Shown here: positions 14,900 to 24,243 of the stretch, piece after piece
Position numbering within the stretch: position 1 is the first letter of the stretch
How the letters are laid out: each line of letters begins with the position of its first letter
Position numbers and translations under genes: made by a program
The notes under the pieces: generated by a model
The model's input: only the letters and a program-made list of their open reading frames with translations
Databases searched by the model: none
Told to the model about the DNA's origin: nothing
Source: Candidatus Gastranaerophilales bacterium
GTDB taxonomy: Bacteria; Cyanobacteriota; Vampirovibrionia; Gastranaerophilales; JAQUYY01
Reading direction: 5' to 3'
Length of the DNA: 24,333 nucleotides
Assembly: GCA_028691575.1 (NCBI GenBank)
Contig: JAQUYY010000003.1
Location: 1 to 24,333, forward strand

Positions 14900-16915
14900 T
14901 TACTGCTTCCTAAAAACGATAAATTTATAATCATATCCATCTGCTCGAGGGTTTGATTTTAATAATGTTTCAAATTTAAAATTTTCGGGCAGTTTGCTAA
15001 AATCATAATTTAAATCGATGCTTCTTTTGGCATTATCATCGTATGGATAAATATTTTGAGCATCGCCTGAAAATATAATATAATCATAATCCTGATAATT
15101 TTGCTTTTTTTCCAAATTATCATACATTAACGAATAAATTTTCCAAGTTTTATTTATTTCAAAAAACGGATAAAACCAATCGTCTTCTGAAAAAATTAGT
15201 GCAATTTTTGAATTATCGGGAATATTATTTTTAGCAAAATTCATTATTGAATAAAAACAGCGCTTATTTTGTCTTATAGAATACAAAATTTCTTCTCTTG
15301 AATTCACAAAAATGCTTTTATTCTGATGAAAATAATAAAAAACAGGACGCATATAGTTAAAAGTTGTTATCTTGACGAAACAAAAAATTGCGATAACTGC
15401 AATAATCATCTTTATTATATATTTTTTGTTATCGTAGCTGTAAACTAATAATGGCGATATAATTACGGCAAAAGCCGTTAAATACCTCAGATTCCATGCA
15501 GTAAAGCCCATACAAGCACAAATTGTGAGCAAAAATATAATTCCAATAAGTCCTGTTATATTAATGAGCAATTTTCTGTTTGACAGATTGCCTTTTGGAA
15601 TAAAATTCATATACAAAATCGGCAAAATTATCAAAAATCCTATCGGACCTAATACAGAATAATTTTCATGAATTGCAAAGTTAAAATTTTGAATATCTGC
15701 ATGAATCAATCCGTCTGAAGTGCTTAAATTCAACAAATTGAACAAAAAACTTTTTAAGAGTATAAAAATTTCAATAATATTTTTGGCAGCATCCATGCCG
15801 GAAAAATCAATAAACGCAAGATTATAGCGAACAAAATTTGCTAGCATAAATCTAAACGTCATATTATTCGAAGAATGTTCATTCACATAAGAACTAAGCC
15901 CTATCGGGTTTGAAAAATTTAAATAATTCAAAACATACATATAAGAAGCAAAAATAACGAAAAACGGAATAAATGCAGCTATAAAAGATAAAATCGGCTT
16001 ATAAAAATCTTTTTTGAGAGCTTTAATTGACAAAAGCAGGTATGCAGCTCCAAATGCAGGAATAAAAAAGAATATAGAGCTTTTTGTTCCTATTGCAACC
16101 GCAAAAGCAAGTGCTGAGAAGATTATGTTCTTTTTATTATTTTCCAACAATCCTTTTGTGAAAAAATACAGAGAACTGAACAGAAAAAATGCCAAAATCA
16201 AGTCAACTTGCGTGCTTGACGATTGCAAAATTACCGTCGGAAGCGATGCTAAAATAAAAATTGCCCAGAGTTTTCTTCTTGTTGAAATTTTGCAAAGATC
16301 TAAGAAATTCCAGAGCATAAATAAATTTGCCAAATAAGCAAAATATTGAACTAACTGGCATAAATAATCTTTGCCGATAAAAATCATTGACCAGAGCATT
16401 AAAATTTCAGAATTTACCGGGAAAATTAACTGCCTGATACAACTTGATTCATATTGTCCGATTGCATGATTTTGTATCCAAAACCCAATTCTTGCCAAAT
16501 GATATGCCATTCCATCCCATTGATTTGCAGGGGAAACAATGGCAATAATAAAACTCATAATTGTTGCAAATGCAAAAAAAATAGCCAATATTAAAAGACA
16601 TTTATCTTTTTTAACAGCTTTTTTCGTTTTTGAAATCCAATCACCATTCCAAACAGTCATTTGAGGTTTTTTATTTAACAGCCAAATACTTAAACAAAAT
16701 ACAAATACAATAGCATTAAATAACAATAAATTTGTCGCAGTTAAAGCTGTAAAAAGAGATAGTGCTTCTGTTGTAATAATAAGTTGGCAAATAGATACAA
16801 AAATCCAGTAAAGTATGTTGTCCTGGGATTTTTCTGATTTTATGAATGTGGTTAAAAAATAAGATGAAGCCAATACCAAACAAAATGAAACAAAAAACAA
16901 AAGAAACCCTGACAT
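14900..16915 (-). CDS. GT-C type integral membrane glycosyltransferase-like protein
   Basis: This 671-residue protein has about a dozen transmembrane helices filling residues 1-510 and a soluble C-terminal domain of about 150 residues. The first extracytoplasmic loop contains NQWDGMAYHLARIGFWIQN (131-149) followed by RQLIFPVNSEILML. This matches the pattern of GT39/PMT-like GT-C enzymes, where the loop aspartate (D134) binds metal or catalyses transfer. Such enzymes use polyprenyl-phosphate-linked sugars and act on the outer face of the cytoplasmic membrane to modify lipids, glycans or proteins. The acceptor is unknown. It is single, with no strong promoter or Shine-Dalgarno seen in the 96 bp to the upstream pilin-like gene. 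Read-through from that gene is possible because no terminator lies between them. Confidence 0.75.
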   Translation of the reverse strand: MSGFLLFFVSFCLVLASSYFLTTFIKSEKSQDNILYWIFVSICQLIITTEALSLFTALTATNLLLFNAIVFVFCLSIWLLNKKPQMTVWNGDWISKTKKAVKKDKCLLILAIFFAFATIMSFIIAIVSPANQWDGMAYHLARIGFWIQNHAIGQYESSCIRQLIFPVNSEILMLWSMIFIGKDYLCQLVQYFAYLANLFMLWNFLDLCKISTRRKLWAIFILASLPTVILQSSSTQVDLILAFFLFSSLYFFTKGLLENNKKNIIFSALAFAVAIGTKSSIFFFIPAFGAAYLLLSIKALKKDFYKPILSFIAAFIPFFVIFASYMYVLNYLNFSNPIGLSSYVNEHSSNNMTFRFMLANFVRYNLAFIDFSGMDAAKNIIEIFILLKSFLFNLLNLSTSDGLIHADIQNFNFAIHENYSVLGPIGFLIILPILYMNFIPKGNLSNRKLLINITGLIGIIFLLTICACMGFTAWNLRYLTAFAVIISPLLVYSYDNKKYIIKMIIAVIAIFCFVKITTFNYMRPVFYYFHQNKSIFVNSREEILYSIRQNKRCFYSIMNFAKNNIPDNSKIALIFSEDDWFYPFFEINKTWKIYSLMYDNLEKKQNYQDYDYIIFSGDAQNIYPYDDNAKRSIDLNYDFSKLPENFKFETLLKSNPRADGYDYKFIVFRKQ

Positions 16916-17011
16916 ATTTTTTCAATCCCAATCTACTCTAAACTTTACTATAAATTTTATATTGAAAAGGCTAAATATACAAATTGTGAATAAATCTGTT
17001 GATTATTTAGC

Positions 17012-17728
17012 TTACTCATACAAATATTTTGCAGCACAGCCGTAACCATTGTTATCTGTTGCTGTTGAGTCTTCTATACAAGTTGTCGATATATTATTAT
17101 AATTTCTTGCTCCATATGGAATTAGTGCGTTTGACGTTATACTTGCGCCAAAAATATCTTTACCCCAAGTATTTGGCTTTTTAAATCCATTTATATCAAT
17201 AATAAAATAACCGCACCTTGTATAATTCCCGGCAGAATAAGTACAGTCAGATTTATCAATTAAAAACCTCAATAATCCGCCATTATTCAATATTACACCG
17301 GGATAAGTCAGATTTATACGAGTTGTGCCATTTAAATAATACCAGTTTCCTGCACTATGCCAACAGCCTTCGGCACTTACTCCGCTTCCTGTACCGCCAT
17401 AAGTTGAAGTTCCTGAACAATTTTTTATAATACTTAATTTTTCCATATAAGCATTTTTTAGATCTTCAGTTCCTGCTGCATTTCCGGGAAAAGCACCGGC
17501 TAAACTTCCGCTGTTATCTGCTACTATCATCATTGTTGCTTGTGCAAGATCTGAATATTGTTTTTTCCATGCTGCTTTTAGCTCAGCATCACTTGTTGTA
17601 CCAAATAACATAGGCGTTACGATGGAGGCAATTATTCCGATAATTGCAATTACTATCAATGTCTCTGCCAAAGTAAAACCTAATTTTCTTACAAATTTAT
17701 TTTCTGATTGTTGCATTTTTATTATCAT
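17012..17728 (-). CDS. Type IV pilin-like (pseudopilin) protein
   Basis: This 238-residue paralogue of the 6178-6864 protein has a longer basic leader with cleavage after G17. The hydrophobic segment from F18 and the following 40 or so residues are nearly identical to that copy, as is the tail GYGCAAKYLYE. The middle of the protein has diverged, while the six cysteines and the loop DINGFKKPNTWGKDIF are kept. The longer start at 17728 is chosen because AAGGA lies 7 nt upstream; an internal ATG at 17716 lacks one. A good promoter precedes it. It would be an exported pilus or secretion-fibre subunit after prepilin peptidase processing. The machinery is not encoded nearby. Confidence 0.88.
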   Translation of the reverse strand: MIIKMQQSENKFVRKLGFTLAETLIVIAIIGIIASIVTPMLFGTTSDAELKAAWKKQYSDLAQATMMIVADNSGSLAGAFPGNAAGTEDLKNAYMEKLSIIKNCSGTSTYGGTGSGVSAEGCWHSAGNWYYLNGTTRINLTYPGVILNNGGLLRFLIDKSDCTYSAGNYTRCGYFIIDINGFKKPNTWGKDIFGASITSNALIPYGARNYNNISTTCIEDSTATDNNGYGCAAKYLYE

Positions 17729-17756
17729 AGGTTTTTCCTTTTATTTATTATATAAA

Positions 17757-17784
17757 ATTATATCATTATTTTGTTTTTAATCAA
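17757..17784 (-). promoter_or_regulatory. Predicted promoter of the 17012-17728 pilin-like gene
   Basis: On the minus strand TTGATT (17784-17779) and a perfect TATAAT (17762-17757) are spaced 16 bp. A second TATAAT lies 10 bp further on (17752-17747). The promoter starts just after the stop codon of the YhcH-family gene, so the pilin can be transcribed on its own. Confidence 0.6.
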
Positions 17785-17789
17785 AAAGC

Positions 17790-18242
17790 TTATAGAACCT
17801 TTACTTTTATAACAGCTTTTTTGACATATGAAGGTTTATCAACAGCAATTCCCGGCATATGAGCATCTTTTGATGTAAAAATTAAAAACTCGCCTTCTTT
17901 TGCTTTTGCAAAATTTCCGTTTCCATTGCCCCAAATAATATCCTTTTCTTTATCATAATTACTGGTAGGCTCAAATTCATCAATATTTAAATATCCTAAA
18001 AGTTCTTCGCCCTCAATAATAAATTGAATATCAATATACTGCTGATGTGCTTCCCACTTGCCTTCTGACATTGATTTTGACTGATATTCCTGGATAAGAG
18101 CAAAAATTTCATCTTTATCAATTTCATATTTGCCATTTTCTAAATTCTTCAAATCGGTATTTTCTAAATATTCAAGCCCTATCTTAATTTTATCATTTAT
18201 TCCGTAATAAAAAGAAGCATTTTTTAATTTATCAATTATCAT
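17790..18242 (-). CDS. YhcH/YjgK/YiaL family protein
   Basis: This 150-residue protein of the YhcH/YjgK/YiaL (DUF386, EbgC-like) family adopts a double-stranded beta-helix (cupin-like) fold with a metal site. Members are linked to sugar metabolism, for example sialic acid catabolism and the beta subunit of evolved beta-galactosidase, but their reaction is often unproven. Seen here: EAHQQYIDIQFIIEGEELLGY near residues 64-84 and the C-terminal block GEFLIFTSKDAHMPGIAV, with VKKAVIKVKV at the end. These supply the conserved His/Glu positions of the family. GAGAGG precedes the ATG. It is not adjacent to other sugar catabolic genes, so substrate is unknown. Confidence 0.88.
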   Translation of the reverse strand: MIIDKLKNASFYYGINDKIKIGLEYLENTDLKNLENGKYEIDKDEIFALIQEYQSKSMSEGKWEAHQQYIDIQFIIEGEELLGYLNIDEFEPTSNYDKEKDIIWGNGNGNFAKAKEGEFLIFTSKDAHMPGIAVDKPSYVKKAVIKVKVL

Positions 18243-18325
18243 TGAAAATTCCTCTCTATGTATAAAAATCTATTATTAAAATACCAAAAATCTTTTAAAA
18301 AAGGAAGGATTTTAATAATATTATT

Positions 18326-18355
18326 TTGCTATTAACGGTATTAATATGTTAAAAT
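18326..18355 (+). promoter_or_regulatory. Possible promoter of the mscS-purB-M16-thrB run
   Basis: TTGCTA (18326-18331) and TAAAAT (18350-18355) are spaced 18 bp, about 37 bp before the mscS start. Matches are four and five of six. The AT palindrome AATAATATTATT (18314-18325) directly upstream could be an operator or simply composition. Confidence 0.4.
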
Positions 18356-18391
18356 TATCAGGTATCAACGTTTTTAATCGGAGTATGTTAT

Positions 18392-19288
18392 ATGAATATT
18401 GAATTAACCTTAAAAACTTTCTTAAATTGGCTTTTAATTAACGGATTGCCTGTTATTTTAATAATTATCGGCGGATTTGTTTCTATAAAAATTTTTCATT
18501 TTGTATTGGATAGATATTTTAAAATTTTTGCAAAAACAAATGATAATATTGAATCAGAAAAAAGAAATAATACACTCAAAGCGATAATGAAATCAGTTTT
18601 TGATATATTTATCATAATTTCAGCCTTGTTGTTAATATTGAACAAACTCGGCATAAATATAGCACCGATACTGGCAGCCGCAGGAGTTGTCGGGATTGCT
18701 GTCGGGTTTGGAGCACAGAGATTTGTCGAAGATATTATCAACGGAATTATTATTCTTGCAGAAGACCAGATAAGAGTCGGCGATGTGGTTGAAATCGCAG
18801 GCAAAGGCGGTCTGGTCGAACGGGTTGATCTCAAAATGGTTGTTCTGCGAGATTTATCGGGAAATGTCCATTACATTAGAAATGGGAAAATTGATATTGT
18901 TACTAATATGACCAAAGATTTTTCAAGATATGTCTTTGATATAGGTGTTGCATACAAGGAAAACATTGAAAATGTTATTGAAATTATAAAATCGGTTGAT
19001 GAAGATTTAAGAAATGACCCGAATTTTGTAAATGATATTTTAGAACCGATAGAGATTTTAGGACTTGATAAATTTACTGATTCTGCTGTGATTATCAGGG
19101 CAAGAACAACAACAAAACCTATCAAACAATGGTATGTGGCAAGAGCATTTAATTTAAGATTAAAAAAGAGATTTGACGAACTTGGCATAGAAATACCGTT
19201 TCCTCACAGAACATTGTATGTCGGGCAAAATAAAGACAGCTCATCACCGATTTTAAATATGAATGTTGAAAACCAACTAAAGGGGTAA
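18392..19288 (+). CDS. MscS family mechanosensitive ion channel
   Basis: This 298-residue small-conductance mechanosensitive channel protects cells from osmotic downshock by opening under membrane tension. Three transmembrane helices are visible: about 14-38, 62-86 and the pore-lining helix around residues 90-120. The pore helix has the Gly/Ala-rich pattern APILAAAGVVGIAVGFGAQ. The beta domain signature IRVGDVVEIAGKGGLVE follows, then the C-terminal alpha/beta cytoplasmic domain (RYVFDIGVAYKENIE). Length fits the short YkuT/MscS type. The ATG has GGAG 8 nt upstream. It is the first gene of a tight plus-strand run; purB begins 2 bp after its stop. Confidence 0.93.
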   Translation: MNIELTLKTFLNWLLINGLPVILIIIGGFVSIKIFHFVLDRYFKIFAKTNDNIESEKRNNTLKAIMKSVFDIFIIISALLLILNKLGINIAPILAAAGVVGIAVGFGAQRFVEDIINGIIILAEDQIRVGDVVEIAGKGGLVERVDLKMVVLRDLSGNVHYIRNGKIDIVTNMTKDFSRYVFDIGVAYKENIENVIEIIKSVDEDLRNDPNFVNDILEPIEILGLDKFTDSAVIIRARTTTKPIKQWYVARAFNLRLKKRFDELGIEIPFPHRTLYVGQNKDSSSPILNMNVENQLKG

Positions 19289-19290
19289 AT

Positions 19291-20586
19291 ATGATTGAAC
19301 GCTACACTCGTCCTGAAATGAAAGGGATATGGGATTTAGAAAGCAAATTCGGATTTTATCTTGATGTCGAACTCGCAGTTTGCAGAGCATATAATAAAAT
19401 CGGCGATATTCCCGATGAAATGCTGGCTCATATTGAGAAAAATGCCTCTTTTTGTCTTAATAGGATTGAAGAAATCGAAAAAGAAGTCAAACACGATGTA
19501 ATTGCTTTTTTAACAAGCGTAAATGAAAATATCGGAGAATCTTCAAGATTTATACATATGGGGCTGACCAGCTCTGATGTAATCGATACGGCACTCGGGC
19601 TTCAACTGAAAAAAGCTGATGAAATTATTGAAAAAGATATTAAAAAAGTAATTAATGTTTTGAAAAATAAAGCAAAAGAGCATAAAAAAACAGTTATGAT
19701 AGGTCGTTCTCATGGAGTTCATGCCGAGCCGACAACATTCGGGCATAAAATGTGCTTATGGCTTGATATTATGCAAAGAAATGCAGAAAGATTCCAAAAA
19801 GCAGCAAAAGATATTGAAGTAGGACAAATTAGCGGACCTGTAGGCACATACAGCAATATTTCTCCCGAAATTGAAAAATTAGCCTGCAAAGAATTGGGAC
19901 TTACTCCTGCAAAAGTCTCTACTCAAGTCATTTCAAGAGATTTACATGCTTATTATATTCAAACTTTAGCCCTTATAGCATCAACAATTGAGCAATTTTC
20001 AACCGAACTGAGACATTTACAACGAACAGAAGTTTTAGAGGTTGAAGAAGATTTTTCAAAAGGTCAAAAAGGCTCATCTGCAATGCCTCATAAGAAAAAC
20101 CCCATAAGTTCCGAAAATTTGTGCGGTTTAGCAAGAGTTGTCCGCTCAAATTCCATTGCAGCCCTTGAAAACATTGCTCTCTGGCATGAAAGAGATATGA
20201 GCCACAGCTCTGTAGAACGAATTATTCTGCCTGATTGCACAATTTTACTCAACTATATGTTGAATAGATTTGCAGATGTCGTAGAAAATTTAAACATTTA
20301 TCCTGAAAATATGAAAAATAACACCCAATTATACGGCGGGGTTATTTATTCACAAAAAGTTCTTTTAGCTCTTACTAATAAAGGATTTTCAAGAGAAGAT
20401 GCCTACAAAATAGTACAGGATAACGCTCATGGTGCTTGGAACAATCCGAACGGAAATTTTAGAAAAAATCTGTATAATGATAGTAGGGTGAGAGATAAAC
20501 TTTCGACCAATGAAATTGACGAATGTTTCAGTCCAGACTATTACTTAAGAAACATCGATAAAATCTACGAGAGGATGGGGATTTAA
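19291..20586 (+). CDS. purB: Adenylosuccinate lyase
   Basis: PurB catalyses two steps of purine synthesis: cleavage of SAICAR to AICAR and of adenylosuccinate to AMP, each releasing fumarate. The 431-residue protein belongs to the fumarase/aspartase superfamily. Conserved blocks seen are KHDVIAFL (67-74), GLTSSDVIDTALG (91-103), GRSHGVHAEPTTFG (138-151, with H141 in the general-acid region) and the signature loop GSSAMPHKKNP (261-271) carrying the catalytic serine. Length matches the short bacterial form. A GGGG-type Shine-Dalgarno lies in the end of mscS, 2 bp upstream of which the stop occurs. The M16 peptidase start follows the stop directly, indicating one transcript. Confidence 0.97.
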   Translation: MIERYTRPEMKGIWDLESKFGFYLDVELAVCRAYNKIGDIPDEMLAHIEKNASFCLNRIEEIEKEVKHDVIAFLTSVNENIGESSRFIHMGLTSSDVIDTALGLQLKKADEIIEKDIKKVINVLKNKAKEHKKTVMIGRSHGVHAEPTTFGHKMCLWLDIMQRNAERFQKAAKDIEVGQISGPVGTYSNISPEIEKLACKELGLTPAKVSTQVISRDLHAYYIQTLALIASTIEQFSTELRHLQRTEVLEVEEDFSKGQKGSSAMPHKKNPISSENLCGLARVVRSNSIAALENIALWHERDMSHSSVERIILPDCTILLNYMLNRFADVVENLNIYPENMKNNTQLYGGVIYSQKVLLALTNKGFSREDAYKIVQDNAHGAWNNPNGNFRKNLYNDSRVRDKLSTNEIDECFSPDYYLRNIDKIYERMGI

Positions 20587-23232
20587 ATGATAAAAAAAAT
20601 ATATGTGGCATTTGTACTGACGGTAACTTTTTTCGCTGTCAATACAGTTTGTTTTGCTCAGGATTTAAGTGTTTTCAAACTTCAAAATGGTCATACTGTT
20701 GTTGTTAAAGAAGTTCACGCAAATCCGATTGTTACAATCGATACCTGGGTAAAAACAGGTTCGATTAATGAAAATGATGAAAACAATGGAGTTTCACACT
20801 TTTTAGAACATTTGTTTTTTAAAGGAACAACAAATCATAAACAAGGTGAATTTGAAAAAATTTTAGAATCCAAAGGTGGTGTATTTAATGCAGCTACCAG
20901 CAAAGATTTTACGCATTTTTATATTACTATAGCAAGCAATTACTTTGAAGAAGCTGTCGATTTGCATTCTGATATGCTTTTAAATATTACTATTCCAGAA
21001 GATGAGTTAGCAAGAGAGCGAAAAGTCGTTATAGAAGAAATTGGTCGGGCTAAAGGTGAGCCGAACAGAAATTTATTCAAAAACATGAATGATGCTTTAT
21101 TTAAAACTCATCCATATCATTATGAAGTTTTAGGAACGGAAGAAATTGTTGCAAACATACCAAGAGAGAAGATTTTAGAATATTACAATAAATGGTACAC
21201 GCCATCAAATATGGTAACTGTAATTGTCGGGGATGTTGACACTCAAAAAGCATTGTCTCTTGTTTCTCAAAAGTTTCAGGATAAAACTCCGTGCAAAGCT
21301 TGTAATAACAAAATAATTAAAGAACCTTATCTGCAAAAACCTGTCATTAAAATTCAAAAGGGCGATTATAACGGCGGTTATCTGCTGATAGCATTTAAAG
21401 GGGTTGATATAAAAAACCAAAAAGACAACTATTCACTTGATATAGCGGCATCGATTTTAGGCGACGGGGTAGCTTCAAGGCTATATCAAAGTATAAAAGA
21501 AAAAAATAATTTGGCTCTTTCAATAGATTCCGGGCATTCTTCACAAAAAGATGACAGCATTTTCTACATTATCGCTAAGTTTGAACCACAAAATTATGAA
21601 AAATTAAAAACAGCAATAATTGATGAGATTGAAAAATTCAAAGCAAATCCTATAACAAAAAATGAAATCGACAGAGCAAAGACAATGTTCGAAAGAAATT
21701 TTATTTACTCAAACGAGTCAACCTCTGATATTGCAGGCTCTATTGCGTATAGTTTGGCGATTGGCAATGATATTAAGTATTATACCGAATATATTGACGA
21801 CTTAAATAAAATCACAGAAAAAGACATAAAAAATGCCTTAAACAAGTACATTGATACTTCAAAAATGGTTGTTTCGGTACTTTTGCCCGAGGATAGCAAT
21901 ATAAAAAATACATCTGATATCCAAAAAACAGATTGCAATTGCAATTCTCAGCCTACCTTGGAAACTTATGGAAACACTGTTTCAACTACTCTTAGCAACG
22001 GAATAAAACTCATTTTTGATAAAAACACATCAAATGACATTGTTGCAGCAAGAATATTTATAAGAGGCGGAAATTTTTTAGAAGAAAAACCGGGAATTTC
22101 ATCATTGCTGGCATCAACAATAATGAAAGGCACAAAAAATCGCTCATTTCTTGAAATGTCAACAGAAATTCAGGATAACGGCATTGTAATCGGACCGTCA
22201 GCGGATGATGATTATTTTGAAATAGATTTAAAATCCACCAAAAAAGATTTTGATAAAGCATTTGATATATTGGCAGATGTCTTGCAAAATGCTGTTTTTG
22301 AAGAAAAATATATTGACAAAACAAGAAAAGATATGCTTTTGAGCATTAAGCAATCAAGGGATAACCCCTCATCGATTATGTTTGAAGAGTATACGAGTGT
22401 AATTTATTCAAACCATCCTTACGGAGTGACCGGTAAAACTCTCGAAAAGACGCTTTCTACAATTACAAGGGAGGATGTTATAGATTACTATAATTCATAT
22501 TTTTCCCCTCAAAATATGGTAGTTTCTGTTAGTGGAAATGCTGAGATAAATGACTTAATAAAGAAATTTGAATCCATAAAAACTAAATCTCAGGCAAAAA
22601 TTGTTGATATCAGCCAATTAAAAACCCAATATGCACCGTTTACGGCAAATAAAAGAGCCTTTAAGGCAAAAGATACTTCAACTGCCTGGATGGCTCTTGG
22701 ATGGAGGACTCAAGGTGTTTTGTCCGAAAAAGATTACGCTTCTCTTAAAGTAATTTCAGGCATGCTAGGTGGGGGCATGAGTTCAAGATTATTCAGCAAT
22801 TTAAGGGAAAAACGAGGGTTAGCATATGAAGTTGGAAGCATCTACCCTTCAAAAATGGATTTAAGCTCATTTATGGTTTATATCGGCACAAATCCAAAAA
22901 ACGTGCCTATTATGGAAGATTTGTTTTTAAAAGAAATAAATGAAATAAAAACAGGTAATTTTACTCAAAAAGAACTTGCTGATGTGAAACAAAAAATCAT
23001 AGGAAAGTTTGAACTTTCTAAAGAAACGAGTTCGGCAAAAGCCCATTATTTAGGCTGGTTTGAAACAATCGGCAAAGGGTACAAATTTAATTATTTTTAT
23101 TCTGATTTAATCAATTCTGTTACATATCAAGACGTAATAAATACTGCTGATAAATATTTATGCTATCCTCATGTTACGGTGCTGATTGCACCTAAAGAAG
23201 AGATAAATGAATTAAATAAGGATAGCAAATAG
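20587..23232 (+). CDS. Secreted two-domain M16 zinc metallopeptidase
   Basis: This 881-residue member of the M16 (insulinase/processing peptidase) family has a signal peptide, MIKKIYVAFVLTVTFFAVNT to about CFA|Q (24/25), with no lipobox, so it should be exported. The N-terminal M16 unit has the inverted zinc motif H71-x-x-E74-H75 (HFLEH) and the third ligand near E151 in VVIEEI, so it is catalytically complete. The second unit (about 460-881) lacks HxxEH at the equivalent place (GISSLLASTIMKGT) but keeps the substrate-side motif LREKRGLAYEVGS. This is the usual active/inactive pairing, here fused in one chain rather than encoded by two genes. The start immediately follows the purB stop and thrB overlaps its stop by 1 nt. 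Substrates are unknown; peptide turnover is likely. Confidence 0.93.
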   Translation: MIKKIYVAFVLTVTFFAVNTVCFAQDLSVFKLQNGHTVVVKEVHANPIVTIDTWVKTGSINENDENNGVSHFLEHLFFKGTTNHKQGEFEKILESKGGVFNAATSKDFTHFYITIASNYFEEAVDLHSDMLLNITIPEDELARERKVVIEEIGRAKGEPNRNLFKNMNDALFKTHPYHYEVLGTEEIVANIPREKILEYYNKWYTPSNMVTVIVGDVDTQKALSLVSQKFQDKTPCKACNNKIIKEPYLQKPVIKIQKGDYNGGYLLIAFKGVDIKNQKDNYSLDIAASILGDGVASRLYQSIKEKNNLALSIDSGHSSQKDDSIFYIIAKFEPQNYEKLKTAIIDEIEKFKANPITKNEIDRAKTMFERNFIYSNESTSDIAGSIAYSLAIGNDIKYYTEYIDDLNKITEKDIKNALNKYIDTSKMVVSVLLPEDSNIKNTSDIQKTDCNCNSQPTLETYGNTVSTTLSNGIKLIFDKNTSNDIVAARIFIRGGNFLEEKPGISSLLASTIMKGTKNRSFLEMSTEIQDNGIVIGPSADDDYFEIDLKSTKKDFDKAFDILADVLQNAVFEEKYIDKTRKDMLLSIKQSRDNPSSIMFEEYTSVIYSNHPYGVTGKTLEKTLSTITREDVIDYYNSYFSPQNMVVSVSGNAEINDLIKKFESIKTKSQAKIVDISQLKTQYAPFTANKRAFKAKDTSTAWMALGWRTQGVLSEKDYASLKVISGMLGGGMSSRLFSNLREKRGLAYEVGSIYPSKMDLSSFMVYIGTNPKNVPIMEDLFLKEINEIKTGNFTQKELADVKQKIIGKFELSKETSSAKAHYLGWFETIGKGYKFNYFYSDLINSVTYQDVINTADKYLCYPHVTVLIAPKEEINELNKDSK

Positions 23233-24170
23233 TGAAAGTAACAGTTAAAGTACCTGCAACAACGGCAAATATTGGACCGGGATTTGATTGTTTTGGTCTT
23301 GCTTTGCCTATATACAATACAATTACGCTGGAAGAAACGGTTTATCCAACAACAGGACTGGAAATTAACGTTCTTGCAGGAGATAGTCAAGAAATAGCTG
23401 ATTTTAGAGTACCAACAGATGAAACAAACATTATTTATAAAGCCATAGAACTTTTATATACTTATATAGGACAAACCCCACCGGCATTAAGGATTAATAT
23501 AAAGTCTGATATCCCTATTGCAAAAGGATTAGGAAGCAGCGCTTCTGTTATTGTCGGCGGAATACTTGCCGCTAACGAGCTTTTGGGCAAACCTGCCGAT
23601 ATGGATGCACTTTTAGCTATTGCAAATGAAGTTGAAGGACATCCCGACAACATTGCTCCCGCACTTTTGGGCGGTTTTGTTCTTTCATCTGTCGAAGACG
23701 ATGGAAGCATTGAATGGCGAAAAATTCAATGGCCTGAAAATTGGCATTTAACAGTTTGTATTCCTGATTATGAGCTTTCTACAGAAATTTCAAGATCAGT
23801 TCTTCCTCAGGAAGTTCCCCTCCTAGATGCTGCATTTAATGCCAGAAGATGTGCTATGTTTGTTGAAGCCTTGCACTCTCAAGATGTTAAACTAATGAAA
23901 CTGGCACTAAAAGACAAGCTTCACCAACCTCATCGAATGAGATTAGTGCCGGGATTAGAAGAAATTTCAAATAAACTTGAAAACGTTGAAAATGTAATGG
24001 GAACAGTTCTCAGCGGGGCAGGACCTGCTATTTTGGTTATTTCGTACGGAAATAATTTATCTGAAATTAAAAATATAATCACAGAAACCTGGGAAACATT
24101 GAGCGTAAAATCAAAAGTTAAAACATTTGATATAGAAGAGCAAGGCGCTCAAATTCTTAAAGTTCAGTAA
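23232..24170 (+). CDS. thrB: Homoserine kinase
   Basis: ThrB phosphorylates homoserine to O-phosphohomoserine, the substrate of threonine synthase. The 312-residue GHMP-family kinase begins MKVTVKVPATTANIGPGFD, typical of homoserine kinases. It has the ATP-binding loop IPIAKGLGSSAS (94-105), the EVEGHPDNIAPALLGG segment and the C-terminal GHMP motif GTVLSGAGPAILV. The start is a GTG whose first base is the last base of the M16 TAG stop, so translation is coupled. No thrC or hom is in the window. No clear terminator follows; a promoter for the next pilin-like gene begins 15 bp downstream. Confidence 0.96.
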   Translation: MKVTVKVPATTANIGPGFDCFGLALPIYNTITLEETVYPTTGLEINVLAGDSQEIADFRVPTDETNIIYKAIELLYTYIGQTPPALRINIKSDIPIAKGLGSSASVIVGGILAANELLGKPADMDALLAIANEVEGHPDNIAPALLGGFVLSSVEDDGSIEWRKIQWPENWHLTVCIPDYELSTEISRSVLPQEVPLLDAAFNARRCAMFVEALHSQDVKLMKLALKDKLHQPHRMRLVPGLEEISNKLENVENVMGTVLSGAGPAILVISYGNNLSEIKNIITETWETLSVKSKVKTFDIEEQGAQILKVQ

Positions 24171-24185
24171 ATTTCTTTAATCATT

Positions 24186-24213
24186 TTGACTAAATGCAAA
24201 ATTATTGTATAAT
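24186..24213 (+). promoter_or_regulatory. Near-consensus promoter of the terminal pilin-like gene
   Basis: TTGACT (24186-24191) and a perfect TATAAT (24208-24213) are spaced 16 bp. This is the strongest promoter match in the window and lies about 30 bp before the pilin start codon. Confidence 0.7.
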
Positions 24214-24243
24214 TAGAATGTATAAAGTGAAGAGAATTAATCA

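Noticed and set aside
16932..17008. Possible promoter and weak hairpin between the pilin-like gene and the GT-C gene
   Set aside because: The best -35/-10 pair has 15-bp spacing and the hairpin stem is only about 4 bp; not strong enough to annotate.
18287..18313. Hairpin AAAATCTTTT/GAAGGATTTT in the gap between the YhcH-family gene and mscS
   Set aside because: The stem needs G-U pairs, no U-tract follows, and it lies between divergent starts where no terminator is needed; likely composition.
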